Notes under the pieces: model-generated
Database searches by the model: none
Seen by the model: the letters and a program-made list of their open reading frames with translations, nothing else
What the model was told of the DNA's origin: nothing
Made by a program: the position numbers and the translations under genes
NCBI GenBank assembly: GCA_946405475.1
Contig: CAMJHI010000033.1
Span: 1-14,553 of the forward strand
DNA: 14,553 bases
Reading direction: 5' to 3'
DNA from: an uncultured Clostridia bacterium
GTDB lineage: Bacteria; Bacillota; Clostridia; Oscillospirales; Acutalibacteraceae
Shown here: piece after piece, positions 1 to 7,980 of the stretch
Position numbering within the stretch: position 1 is the first letter of the stretch
How the letters are laid out: each line of letters opens with the position of its first letter

Positions 1-1505
1 ATGACGGATTTCAAGCGGCTGTCACTGATCTGGCCGGAGGGGTTTTCCATGGCTGTGAGCAGGGTCGCTTCGGTGTAGCGCGCGGGGGGCTTGGTTTTGG
101 CCGCTTTCACGGCGGCGCTGAGCACCGTCATCGTCATGCCCTGGCGCAGGGGCGGCAGCGTCTGGCTGCGCTCCTCCTCGCCCTCGTCGTCCTCGGCCAT
201 GCCGTAGTTTGCCTTCCAACCGGCGTTCTTCACGGTCTTTCCCTTGGCGTAAAAATTTTTGCCGTCCACCGTAACGGTGAGCTTCACTTCTTCGTATTCA
301 AACGGGTCGCCCAGCACGGCCAGAAAGCGTCTGACCACCAGATCGTAAATGTTCCGTTCCTCGTGCGTGAGCGCGTTCAGGTCAACGTACTGCTCGGTGG
401 GGATGATGGCGTGGTGGTCGGTCACCTTCGCGTCGTTGACGATGTATTTGGTGTTGAGCGGGCGCCTGCGCAGCAATTCCCCCGCGGCCGCTTTGTAAGG
501 GCCGATGCAGATGGCCTTGAGCCGTTCGCCGAGCGTGGCGGCCACGTCTTTGGTGATGTAGCGGGAATCCGTGCGGGGATAGGTGAGCAGCTTATGCGTT
601 TCGTAAAGGCTCTGCATGAGCGCAAGCGTCTGCTTGGCGGAATAGGCGTATTTTTTGTTGGCGTCGCGCTGCAGCTCCGTCAGATCGTAGGCGGCGGGCG
701 GCGCCACGTGGCGGTATTCCTTTTTGACCTGCGTGAGCACGGCGCGCTTGCCCCGGACCGCGGCGGCCAGCTGTTCCGCCTGCGCCTTGTCGCTGAACGC
801 GCTTTGCAGCTTGCTATTTTTGTAAAGCCCGTTGAAGCCGTCGAACTGCGCGGTGACGGTGTAATATTCTTTGGGCACGAATCTGGCGATCTCTTCCTCG
901 CGTTTGACGATCAGCGCCAGCGTCGGGGTCTGCACGCGCCCGGCGGAAAGCTGGGCGTTGTGCTTGCAGGTGAGCGCGCGGGTGACGTTGAGCCCCACGA
1001 GCCAGTCCGCCTGCGCCCGTGCCTGCGCGGAGCGGTAGAGGTTGTCGTACTGCGCGGCGGGCTTGAGCGAGGCAAAGCCCTCTTTGATCGCCTTGTCGGT
1101 CTGGGACGAGATCCACAGCCGCCTGGTCGGCTTGCGCCAGCCGGCTTTTTGCATGATCCACCGCGCCACCAGCTCGCCCTCGCGCCCGGCGTCGGTGGCG
1201 ATGACGAGGCTGTCGACCTCGGGGCTGCGCATGAGCTGGCTGACCGCGCCGAACTGCTTCGACGTTTGTTTGATGACCACCAGCTGCATCTTCTGCGGCA
1301 GCATCGGCAGATCCTCCAGCCGCCACGTCGTGTATTTTTTATCATAAAGCTCCGGGTCGGCCAGCGTCACCAGATGACCCAGCGCCCAGGTCACGATGTA
1401 TTTGTCGCCGATCAGACAGCCGTTGCCGCTGCGCTTGCAGCCGAGCACCCGCGCCAGATCGCGGGCGACCGACGGCTTTTCGGCCAGCACCAGTGTTTTG
1501 CCCAT
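1..1505 (-). CDS. topB: DNA topoisomerase III, type IA (5' part; runs off left edge)
   Basis: Type IA topoisomerase that relaxes or decatenates DNA through a transient 5'-phosphotyrosyl single-strand break. The first 501 residues are visible. The Toprim domain opens with LAEKPSVA (Glu9) and carries ATDAGREGE (residues 103-111), the acidic metal-binding motif. The catalytic tyrosine is Tyr309 in LTYPRTDSRYI, matching the TYPR(T/S)D motif of bacterial TopB. The motif SAGRVQTPTLALI, typical of the family, lies in between. TopB proteins of Firmicutes are usually about 700 residues, so the C-terminal part lies outside the window. The ATG at 1503-1505 is chosen because the conserved MGKTLVLAEKPS N-terminus starts there; it is preceded by a modest GAGATGG ribosome site. 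It is transcribed alone and divergently from the EF-G-like gene. No frameshift is visible. The identification is secure; a role as plasmid- or element-borne TopB cannot be excluded but nothing nearby suggests it. Confidence 0.95.
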   Translation of the reverse strand, partial: MGKTLVLAEKPSVARDLARVLGCKRSGNGCLIGDKYIVTWALGHLVTLADPELYDKKYTTWRLEDLPMLPQKMQLVVIKQTSKQFGAVSQLMRSPEVDSLVIATDAGREGELVARWIMQKAGWRKPTRRLWISSQTDKAIKEGFASLKPAAQYDNLYRSAQARAQADWLVGLNVTRALTCKHNAQLSAGRVQTPTLALIVKREEEIARFVPKEYYTVTAQFDGFNGLYKNSKLQSAFSDKAQAEQLAAAVRGKRAVLTQVKKEYRHVAPPAAYDLTELQRDANKKYAYSAKQTLALMQSLYETHKLLTYPRTDSRYITKDVAATLGERLKAICIGPYKAAAGELLRRRPLNTKYIVNDAKVTDHHAIIPTEQYVDLNALTHEERNIYDLVVRRFLAVLGDPFEYEEVKLTVTVDGKNFYAKGKTVKNAGWKANYGMAEDDEGEEERSQTLPPLRQGMTMTVLSAAVKAAKTKPPARYTEATLLTAMENPSGQISDSRLKSV

Positions 1506-1545
1506 AGTCCATCTCTCATTTCGACAGTTCTTTTGTGTTCTTTAT

Positions 1546-1574
1546 ATTATACCATCCTCTGCATCAAAATACAA
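1546..1574 (-). promoter_or_regulatory. Promoter of topB
   Basis: On the minus strand TTGTAT (1569-1574) and a perfect TATAAT (1546-1551) are separated by 17 nt, which would start transcription about 30 nt before the topB ATG. The -10 box is consensus and the -35 box is weak (3 of 6 matches). Confidence 0.65.
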
Positions 1575-1634
1575 ACGAAATTTCAGCGGCGGCGCAGGCC
1601 GAAAAATTCAGTTGAACCGCCCAAAAGACGCTGA

Positions 1635-1687
1635 CAATTTCAAGAAAAACAGTTGAAATTGCAATAGTGATGTGTTATACTTCAACT
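1635..1687 (+). promoter_or_regulatory. Promoter of the EF-G-like gene with overlapping inverted repeats
   Basis: TTGAAA (1653-1658), a 17-nt spacer and TATACT (1676-1681) with an upstream TG (extended -10) form a strong sigma-A-type promoter. A perfect 9-bp inverted repeat, CAATTTCAA (1635-1643) and TTGAAATTG (1653-1661), covers the -35 box. AGTTGAA (1651-1657) and TTCAACT (1681-1687) also bracket the promoter core symmetrically. This could be an operator, but that is inference; a chance repeat in an AT-rich stretch is possible. Confidence 0.7.
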
Positions 1688-1755
1688 AATATGTCGCAAA
1701 GGGCGCCATAAATCAGATTTTTCGCAGAGCGGACAAATCTCAAGGAGGAACAAAC

Positions 1756-3810
1756 ATGAAACAATATAACGCAAAGGATATCCGCAACATCGCGCTGGCG
1801 GGTCACGGCGGCAGGGGCAAAACCACCCTGGCCGAGGCGATGCTTTACGTCGGCAAGGCGACCGAGCGCCTGGGCCGCGTGGCTGACGGCAACACCGTGA
1901 TGGATTTCGACGCCGAAGAAAAAAGAAGAGTTGCTTCCGTTTCCACGGCGATAGCTCCGATCGAATGGAAAAACACCAAGATCAACCTGCTTGACACCCC
2001 CGGCATGTTCGACTTTGCCGGCGGCGTTGCCGAGGGCATCCGCGCGGCTGAGGCTGCGCTGATCGTGCTGGCAGCCGGTTCCGAAAGCTACGACGTGGGC
2101 GCTGAAAAAGCCTACAAGGCCGCCAAAAAACGCGGCATCGCCAAGCTGTTCGCCGTGACCAGAGTCGACGCGGAAAACGCCGATTTCTATAAAACGCTCC
2201 AGGCACTGAAAGACGCCGTGGGCCCGAGCATCTGCCCGGTCATCATTCCGCACATGAACGGCGACAAGGTCGACTGCTTCGTCAACTTCGCCACCGGCAA
2301 GGCGTTTGCCTACCAGAACGGCAAGGCCTCCGAGGTCGCCATGCCCGAGGACGACACCGTGGCCGAAATGAAGGACGCCTTCAACGAGGCAGTCGCTTCC
2401 GCCGACGACGATCTGATGGAAAAATTCTTCGAGGGCGAAGAATTTACCCACGAAGAGATCGTCAACGGCCTCAAGGCCGGCATCACCACCGGCGCGATCG
2501 ACCCCGTGTTCGCCTGCTCCGGCTACACGACCGATGCGGTCGACATGCTGCTTGACGCCATTGCCAACTACGCGCCCGACGCCGCCTCCTTTGCCGGCGA
2601 AGGCGATCTCAAGTGCGACGAAAACGGCCCGCTGGCCGCTATCTGCTTCAAAACCGTTGCCGACCCGTTCGTGGGCAAAATGTCCTTCTTCAAGGTCATT
2701 TCCGGCAAGATCACGCCCGACGTGCAGGCGATCAACGCCACCACCGAAGAGCAGGAACGCATGGGCAAGCTGATCTTTGTCAAGGGCAGCAAACAGGAAG
2801 ACACCGCCTGCATCCCCGCGGGCGACATCGGCGTTGTGACCAAGCTGGCCGCCACCAAAACCGGCGACACGCTCCGCGCCCCCAAGACCGACATCGTGCT
2901 TGCGCCGGTCGATTCGCCCAAGCCCTGCCTGTCCATGGCAGTCAGCGTTCATAAGAAGGGTGAGGAAGAAAAGGTTGCTGCCGGTCTGACCCGTCTGATG
3001 GAAGAAGACCCCACCATCGACTTCTACACCAACAAAGAGACCCGCGAGCAGGTCATCAGCGGCCTGGGCGAACAGCACCTTGACGTGATCAAGACCAAGC
3101 TGAAGACCAAGTTCGGCGTTGAGATCGACCTGACCGTTCCGAAGGTCGCCTACCGTGAAACCATCCGCAAAACGGTCGACAAGCAGGGCCGCCACAAGAA
3201 GCAGTCCGGCGGCCACGGCCAGTTCGGCGACGTGTGGATCCGCTTTGAGCCGTACGCGGGCGAAGAAGATTTCGTGTTCACGTCCGACGAGGTCGTCGGC
3301 GGCGCCGTGCCGAAGAACTTCTTCCCGGCCGTTGAAAAGGGTCTGCGCGAATGCATCGCCAAGGGTCTGATCGCCGGTTACCCGATGGTCGGCATCAAAG
3401 CCGCGCTGCACGACGGTTCCTACCACCCGGTCGACTCGTCCGAAATGGCGTTCAAGACTGCCGCGAGCCTTGCCTTCAAGGCCGCCATCCCCGAAGCGGC
3501 TCCCACCATCCTTGAACCCATCGGCACCCTCAAGGCCTACATGCCCGACGACAACCTCGGCGACATCATGAGCGATATCACCAAGCGCCGCGGCCGTGTG
3601 CTCGGCATGGGCGCAGCCGATGAACCCAAGATGCAGGAGCTGGTCGCGGAAGTTCCCATGGCTGAAATGGGCAACTTCTCCACCATCCTTCGTTCCGTTA
3701 CCGCAGGCCGCGGTTACTTCACGCTGGAATTCGCCCGCTATGAGGATGCTCCGATGGACGTTCAGAAGAAGGTTATCGAAGAAGCCAAGCTGGCAGCCGA
3801 AGAAGAATAA
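1756..3810 (+). CDS. EF-G-like translational GTPase (EF-G2/FusA2 type)
   Basis: 684-residue translation-factor GTPase with the full five-domain EF-G layout. The P-loop is GHGGRGKTT (16-24), G3 is DTPG (80-83) and G4 is TRVD (135-138) instead of NKxD. Switch I reads EEKRRVASVS (54-63) where canonical EF-G has ERGITI. Domain IV contains SGGHGQFGDVW (484-494) and domain V follows to the end. These departures are the hallmarks of the EF-G-like paralogue found beside true FusA in many bacteria, whose role in translocation is uncertain. It is therefore unlikely to be the cell's main elongation factor, and no rpsL/rpsG/tuf neighbours are present. The start is fixed by AAGGAGG at 1742-1748, 7 nt before the ATG. 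A small hairpin (1715-1720 with 1735-1740) lies just before the ribosome site. The gene is monocistronic. Confidence 0.92.
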   Translation: MKQYNAKDIRNIALAGHGGRGKTTLAEAMLYVGKATERLGRVADGNTVMDFDAEEKRRVASVSTAIAPIEWKNTKINLLDTPGMFDFAGGVAEGIRAAEAALIVLAAGSESYDVGAEKAYKAAKKRGIAKLFAVTRVDAENADFYKTLQALKDAVGPSICPVIIPHMNGDKVDCFVNFATGKAFAYQNGKASEVAMPEDDTVAEMKDAFNEAVASADDDLMEKFFEGEEFTHEEIVNGLKAGITTGAIDPVFACSGYTTDAVDMLLDAIANYAPDAASFAGEGDLKCDENGPLAAICFKTVADPFVGKMSFFKVISGKITPDVQAINATTEEQERMGKLIFVKGSKQEDTACIPAGDIGVVTKLAATKTGDTLRAPKTDIVLAPVDSPKPCLSMAVSVHKKGEEEKVAAGLTRLMEEDPTIDFYTNKETREQVISGLGEQHLDVIKTKLKTKFGVEIDLTVPKVAYRETIRKTVDKQGRHKKQSGGHGQFGDVWIRFEPYAGEEDFVFTSDEVVGGAVPKNFFPAVEKGLRECIAKGLIAGYPMVGIKAALHDGSYHPVDSSEMAFKTAASLAFKAAIPEAAPTILEPIGTLKAYMPDDNLGDIMSDITKRRGRVLGMGAADEPKMQELVAEVPMAEMGNFSTILRSVTAGRGYFTLEFARYEDAPMDVQKKVIEEAKLAAEEE

Positions 3811-3832
3811 GAACCAAATCGAATCAAATCAA

Positions 3833-3868
3833 AACAGAGCCGCGTCACACCGACGCGGCTCTGTTATT
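3833..3868 (+). terminator. Terminator after the EF-G-like gene
   Basis: Perfect 14-bp stem (3833-3846 with 3852-3865) and a 5-nt loop, 22 nt after the stop codon. The T-run is short (TGTTATT), but the stem is long and GC-rich. It sits between two convergent genes. Confidence 0.85.
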
Positions 3869-3874
3869 GCCACG

Positions 3875-3913
3875 AAAAAGCGGCTGCTTCCCGCAACGGA
3901 AACAGCCGCTTTT
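3875..3913 (-). terminator. Terminator after the metallophosphoesterase gene
   Basis: Stem AAAAGCGGCTG (3876-3886) pairs with CAGCCGCTTTT (3903-3913) over a 16-nt loop that can fold further (TTCC with GGAA). Read on the minus strand it ends in five T residues, 14 nt past the stop of the 3927-6338 gene. The same hairpin also has a T4 on the plus strand and may act in both directions. Confidence 0.8.
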
Positions 3914-3926
3914 CACTTGTTGCTTG

Positions 3927-6338
3927 TCAGAAGGAGAACACGGACGCGAGGAAGTTTTTGACCATCGTAAACGCTCTGACGATCACCAGCCACAGCGCGC
4001 TGATCGCGTTCTTCGCGTTCGCTTCGGGCGCGGTCACCGTGACCGGTTCATCGGCGCTCGTTTCCGCCACGATCGTCTGATCGATCAGGCTCAGATATTC
4101 CTGATAAACCGCGTTGGCGGCCAGCTCCTGCGTCGACAGGTCGGGGTCGATCTGCGCGCGCAGCAGACCGGCGCGTTCAAGCAGGGCAGCGTCGTTGTTG
4201 TCAACCGCGCCGTCGTGGTTGCTGTCCGCCGCCAGCTTCTGCCCTTCGCTCAGAACGCTGAGCGGGATCAGGCCCGAGGCGACCAGCTTGACGTAATACG
4301 CGTCCGTGCCGTCATACCAGCCGTCGCCGTTGACGTCGCCCACCAGCACCGTTTCATAGGTCGTCGTGCCGCCGGGGTAGGTGAGCGTCACATGGCAGCC
4401 CGTTCCCACCTTGTCGGCGTGGGGGAAGGCGGCGCTGTGCGTCATCGAAACCGAAGCGTAGCTGCTGTTGAAGCTGTCAGCCGCGTTGAACGTGAGCCCG
4501 GCCGCGCTGACGCAGCCGCCGCGCGTTTGCTGCGTGGTGAGCCCGGCGCATTTGGCCGGAAGGTCGGCCGTGAGCTGCGCGATCTGCGCGGCGGTGAGGG
4601 TGGTGGCTCGCTGACCGGTCAAAGCCGCGTTGAGCGCGGAAGCCTGCTGATAAACGGGCTCAAACGCGCTGCGGCTGGCCGCGGTGTAGCGGGACAGGTC
4701 GCTGATATCGGAAGCGTCCACCGCCGCAAAGCACGGCAGAAAGCTGTTGGCAGCGGCCGTTACGTCCACCGCGGAGGTGGCGGTGTGGCAATAAATGTTG
4801 TTCTGGTGCTTGGTGGTGCCGTTGTTGAGCTCGGCGGGGGTGCCGGGCGACAGGAGCGTGCCGCAGGTGTTGGCGCCGCCGCTGTTTTCATCAAAGCTGA
4901 TCTGCGTGATCGGCGGGCCCGCCTCACTGTTGTCGGTGGCGAAGAAATAGATGTAATCGCCGCCCGATTCCTTGTTCAGGTCGCTGCCGTACATGTAATA
5001 GCCGCAGTTGGTTCCGTTGATGTTCAGCTCATAATAGAAATTGGAGGCGTCGCCCGGATCGGAATAGAAGCGGATATCCTTCAGTGCGTCGGCGTAGCTC
5101 GTGGTGGTTTTGTAGCCAAGGTAGATGTAGTTGCCGCCCGCGCCCTTGTTCAGGTCGTAGTCGATGGGGGTGTAGCCGTCGTTCGTGAGCGAAGACAGCG
5201 CCTTGCTCTTGTCAGTGTCGGAACCGACGGCGAGGTCGCTGATGTAGGTGCCGGTTTGCGGAATGCTGTAATACCGGTCGTTCGTGCCGCGGTAAAGGGC
5301 GAGCTGGCGCTCAAACTGTTCGGTGTAGCGCACGGTGTGAGAGGTATAGGTGCTGGTGTTGTTCTCATTCAGCTCGATCACGCCGTAGCCGCGGCAGGCG
5401 TCGTCACCGTAGGATTCAAAGGTCATGCCGGGCATCTGGATGAAATCAATGCCCTGCCAGTGGCCGACAAAGCTGTTGGCGTGGTCGTGCCCCGTGACGA
5501 TGCCGATCACGCCGCCCATGTTTTTGAGCGTGGTGAATTCGCCGCTGTTGGTGTTGGGCGGGCAGGGGAATTCGCCCAAATAGCCTTCGGCGTTATCATT
5601 GAGCCCGAGCAAGTATTTTTTGCCGTTGTAGGTCTTGGTGCCGACTTCGCTTTCGATCAGGCAGTTGTAGACCTCGGGCACGACGATGTGCTGGAACACC
5701 ATGGAATTGACCTTGTGACCGACGGAAGCCGTGAGCGCGTTGTTGGTGGCCACCATCCAGTCCTGCTGATCCTGATGTACGTTGTCGTAGCCGCCGTCAG
5801 ATGCGTACATGTTGGAGTCGATGATCCAAAGGTTGAACGCGATATCGGAGCCGCTGGAAGCGTAGATGGGAATGTTGCAGTTGCCGAAGCCGGTGGTGGA
5901 GGGCGCCGCGTCGTAAGTGAGGCAGTAGGGCGATTCCATGTAGACCTCGTGCATCTGCGCTTTGGCGGTGTCGTAGTTGGAATATTTATCCGCGTCGTGG
6001 TTGCCGAAGGTGTAGGCGAAGGGCACCTGATGCGCGTTGATCGGCGCGAGGATCTTGCGGCAACCGGTGCGGAATTTGGCGATGGTGTTCACGTGGACGT
6101 TGTCGCCCGTGAAGACCACCAGATCCGGCTGTTCGACCGTGAGGGCAAAATCCATAAAGTCGATCATTTTCTGGTAGGGTGACTCGTCATCCTGACAGTC
6201 GGCGAACACGACGATCTTGAATTTGCCGTCGCTGCCGAAGCGCAGGGTGATATCCGCCGCGTCCGCCGTCAGCGCCGCGCCGGAAAGGCCGAATAAAAGG
6301 ACGAGGGAAAGAAGTACGCATAAGCTTTTTTTGAACAT
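3927..6338 (-). CDS. Secreted multidomain metallophosphoesterase with dockerin
   Basis: 803-residue exported protein. Residues 1-28 are a signal peptide (KK, then a Leu-rich core, cleavage near ADA-AD). A calcineurin-like phosphoesterase domain (40-345) shows the metal motifs: FADCQ (Asp47), GDN (78-80), GNHD (112-115), QHI (His217) and GHDHAN (283-288). Gln49 stands where many family members have His. Residues 385-480 hold two copies of a DLNKxxGGxYIY motif (395-406, 453-464), resembling the bacterial MABP-like beta-prism. A helical stretch follows (about 525-600). Next is a type I dockerin with two calcium loops starting at Asp668 and Asp705 (DVNGDG, DSNHDG). The C-terminus (778-803) is again hydrophobic. 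The dockerin implies docking to a cohesin on the cell surface or in a multienzyme complex. The substrate is unknown; nucleotides or phosphomonoesters are plausible. The start at 6338 is set by AGGAGGT 7 nt upstream and the signal peptide; a longer in-frame start at 6407 lies upstream of the promoter -35 box. Confidence 0.88.
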   Translation of the reverse strand: MFKKSLCVLLSLVLLFGLSGAALTADAADITLRFGSDGKFKIVVFADCQDDESPYQKMIDFMDFALTVEQPDLVVFTGDNVHVNTIAKFRTGCRKILAPINAHQVPFAYTFGNHDADKYSNYDTAKAQMHEVYMESPYCLTYDAAPSTTGFGNCNIPIYASSGSDIAFNLWIIDSNMYASDGGYDNVHQDQQDWMVATNNALTASVGHKVNSMVFQHIVVPEVYNCLIESEVGTKTYNGKKYLLGLNDNAEGYLGEFPCPPNTNSGEFTTLKNMGGVIGIVTGHDHANSFVGHWQGIDFIQMPGMTFESYGDDACRGYGVIELNENNTSTYTSHTVRYTEQFERQLALYRGTNDRYYSIPQTGTYISDLAVGSDTDKSKALSSLTNDGYTPIDYDLNKGAGGNYIYLGYKTTTSYADALKDIRFYSDPGDASNFYYELNINGTNCGYYMYGSDLNKESGGDYIYFFATDNSEAGPPITQISFDENSGGANTCGTLLSPGTPAELNNGTTKHQNNIYCHTATSAVDVTAAANSFLPCFAAVDASDISDLSRYTAASRSAFEPVYQQASALNAALTGQRATTLTAAQIAQLTADLPAKCAGLTTQQTRGGCVSAAGLTFNAADSFNSSYASVSMTHSAAFPHADKVGTGCHVTLTYPGGTTTYETVLVGDVNGDGWYDGTDAYYVKLVASGLIPLSVLSEGQKLAADSNHDGAVDNNDAALLERAGLLRAQIDPDLSTQELAANAVYQEYLSLIDQTIVAETSADEPVTVTAPEANAKNAISALWLVIVRAFTMVKNFLASVFSF

Positions 6339-6362
6339 GACAGTTACCTCCTGATAACACAT

Positions 6363-6391
6363 ATCATAGACCCAAGCGCGGGCGCTGTCAA
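6363..6391 (-). promoter_or_regulatory. Promoter of the metallophosphoesterase gene
   Basis: On the minus strand TTGACA (6386-6391), a 17-nt spacer and TATGAT (6363-6368). The position, 25 nt before the start codon at 6338, also supports that start over the upstream in-frame ATG. Confidence 0.85.
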
Positions 6392-6436
6392 GAAAGAAAA
6401 TGAACAAAAAGCAGGCCGCGTTCGGCTTTTCACGGC

Positions 6437-6465
6437 TTGACGGGTTTGGCCGGGCTTGATATAAT
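6437..6465 (+). promoter_or_regulatory. Promoter of the propeller-like gene
   Basis: TTGACG (6437-6442), a 17-nt spacer and a perfect TATAAT (6460-6465). It is divergent from the phosphoesterase promoter, with 45 nt between the two -35 boxes, so a shared regulator could act on both. Confidence 0.85.
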
Positions 6466-6499
6466 CAAATAAGAACAAAGACTGCGGCGGAGGGATCAT

Positions 6500-7339
6500 A
6501 TGAACAGGATCACGTTTTTTTTCACAACGCTCGTTCTCATCATCACGCACTGGGCGGGGCTTGCGCCCGCGACCGTGTCCGACGGCTATGAGCTGATAAA
6601 AACCGACCGGCTCAACCCGATCGTGTCCATGTTCAGCGCGCAGGGGCTTTGCTGCGACGGCGAGCATTTTTACGCCTCCGGCTCGCTCACCGGCGTGGGC
6701 TTCACGGGGCTGGCGAAGTTTGATTTGAACATGCGCCCGCAAAAGCTCAAGGCCATGGCGCTGCCGAAGGAAATCAAGGAGCGATACGGCAGCGACCACA
6801 TCGGCGGCATCGACTGCGCGGGCGGTTTGATCTACGCCCCCGTGGAGGGCGACGGCTACGTGAACGACTTGATTTTGCTGTATGACTGCGAAACGCTTGC
6901 ATACACGGGCACTTATTATGACCTGAGCGGCGAACGCTTCGGCGACGGCATTCCGTGGTGCGCGGTCGATGAAGAAGCCGGGCTGCTTTACACCTCGCGC
7001 TTTGACAACGTGACCGAAATTTATCAATATGATCTGAAAACCATGGAATACGTCGGCTCGGTCAAGCTCGACCGGGAGCTGTTCCGCCTGCAGGGCGGCT
7101 CGGTCTATGACGGCACGCTGTACCTGTCTTACGACGTGAAGCACAGCGCGGACGAGGTGCTGTGGGCGGTCGATCTGCAGACCGGCTGCGTGACCGAGGC
7201 GATGACCCGCTATATCCGGAATTATGACAACGAGGCGGAGGACGTCTGCGTTTATCCGCTGCCCGACGGCTCGCTGTTCCATTTTTGTGATTATGATAAG
7301 CTGATCAGCACTTACGTTTATCACGTCAGCGTTCACTGA
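6500..7339 (+). CDS. Exported beta-propeller-like protein of unknown function
   Basis: 279 residues. The N-terminus has Arg3 followed by a hydrophobic stretch (about 5-24), consistent with a signal peptide or membrane anchor; no lipobox cysteine is visible. The remainder shows repeated blade-like units ending in a short strand and a YD-x-x-T turn. Examples are LILLYDCETLAYTGTY, IYQYDLKTMEYVGSV and VLWAVDLQTGCVTEA, each preceded by an LxYxx strand. This pattern is typical of secreted propellers such as YncE or glutamine-cyclotransferase-like folds, but no catalytic motif can be recognised and I do not assign an activity. The start is fixed by GGAGG (6489-6493) 6 nt before the ATG. It has its own promoter. 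No convincing terminator follows; the next gene's -35 box begins 36 nt after the stop. Confidence 0.8.
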   Translation: MNRITFFFTTLVLIITHWAGLAPATVSDGYELIKTDRLNPIVSMFSAQGLCCDGEHFYASGSLTGVGFTGLAKFDLNMRPQKLKAMALPKEIKERYGSDHIGGIDCAGGLIYAPVEGDGYVNDLILLYDCETLAYTGTYYDLSGERFGDGIPWCAVDEEAGLLYTSRFDNVTEIYQYDLKTMEYVGSVKLDRELFRLQGGSVYDGTLYLSYDVKHSADEVLWAVDLQTGCVTEAMTRYIRNYDNEAEDVCVYPLPDGSLFHFCDYDKLISTYVYHVSVH

Positions 7340-7375
7340 CCGGAGCGGATCAAGCGCACGCGGCTTGCGGCGTGG

Positions 7376-7404
7376 TTGACAAAAAGAAACATCCATGCTA
7401 CACT
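7376..7404 (+). promoter_or_regulatory. Promoter of the 182-residue protein gene
   Basis: TTGACA (7376-7381), a 17-nt spacer and TACACT (7399-7404). No terminator is seen before 10851, so this promoter could drive the whole stretch through the reverse transcriptase and the glycosidase. Confidence 0.8.
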
Positions 7405-7425
7405 TCAATCAAAGGAGATGATACG

Positions 7426-7974
7426 ATGGGGCTTTTTTCCAAGCTGGCTGATACCCTGAAAAGCACGGCGACCGAACTGAAAAACGATGAAACGTTCAAA
7501 AACCTCGGCAAAGCCGCCGAAGAAATGGCGGGCAAGGTTTCCCAAATGGTGGCGGAAGGCAAGCCTGCCGCCCAGAGCCGACCCGTTCAGCCGACGCCGC
7601 CGCAGGCCGAAGAACCAAAAGCTTACGATCTGACGAGCGAAGCCTTCACCTCGCACGACACCGGCGAAGAATATTTTGAAACGATCGTTCTGCCCGAAAA
7701 ATTCCCCGGGTACACGATCGAAAAGAACGTTCATCCCCGCGTGATGGACAGCGGCGCGCACCCCTCCTGCATCCCCATCGCCTACCTGTTCAGCCGCGGC
7801 GGCAAGCCGGTGCTGGCCGTGCTGCTGATGAAGCCGAACCAGACCCGCGCCATGATCGCCCGGGGCACCTACAGCATTCTGGACGCGAACCGCATCCCGT
7901 ATATCCGCTTCTTTAAGGGCTACCCGAACGAAGAGGCGTATGTGATCGACCGCATCAAAAAGAACCTTCCATAA
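7426..7974 (+). CDS. Hypothetical protein, 182 residues, upstream of the reverse transcriptase
   Basis: I do not recognise the family. Residues 1-45 are charged, Ala/Lys-rich amphipathic helix (LADTLKSTATELKND...). Residues 47-65 are a Pro/Gln-rich linker. Residues 66-182 are a compact alpha/beta domain with a central hydrophobic strand, GKPVLAVLLMKPNQ, followed by a helix and GIP-type strand (RIPYIRFFKGYPNE) and a final VIDRIKKNL helix. That strand-helix-strand order is reminiscent of PD-(D/E)xK-like domains, but the acidic catalytic residues are not evident, so this is only a resemblance. No signal peptide; probably cytoplasmic. AAAGGAG (7411-7417) 8 nt before the ATG fixes the start; an in-frame GTG upstream overlaps the promoter and is rejected. 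Its stop lies 6 nt before the inverted repeat that precedes the RT gene. Confidence 0.75.
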   Translation: MGLFSKLADTLKSTATELKNDETFKNLGKAAEEMAGKVSQMVAEGKPAAQSRPVQPTPPQAEEPKAYDLTSEAFTSHDTGEEYFETIVLPEKFPGYTIEKNVHPRVMDSGAHPSCIPIAYLFSRGGKPVLAVLLMKPNQTRAMIARGTYSILDANRIPYIRFFKGYPNEEAYVIDRIKKNLP

Positions 7975-7980
7975 CTTAAC

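Noticed and set aside
363..1634. Plus-strand open frame opposite topB
   Set aside because: Arg/Gly/Leu-rich shadow without motifs; the minus strand carries the Toprim and catalytic tyrosine motifs throughout.
1675..3426. Long minus-strand open frame opposite the EF-G-like gene
   Set aside because: Repetitive Gly/Asp/Val/Phe composition typical of an antisense shadow in GC-rich DNA; the plus strand encodes an intact GTPase.
3867..6182. Long plus-strand open frame opposite the phosphoesterase gene
   Set aside because: Its translation is low-complexity Val/Gly/Arg-rich with no recognisable domain, no ribosome site, and it starts inside the terminators. The minus-strand frame has complete phosphoesterase and dockerin motifs.
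7351..7367. Terminator after the propeller-like gene
   Set aside because: The CAAGC/GCTTG stem is only 5 bp and no T-run follows.
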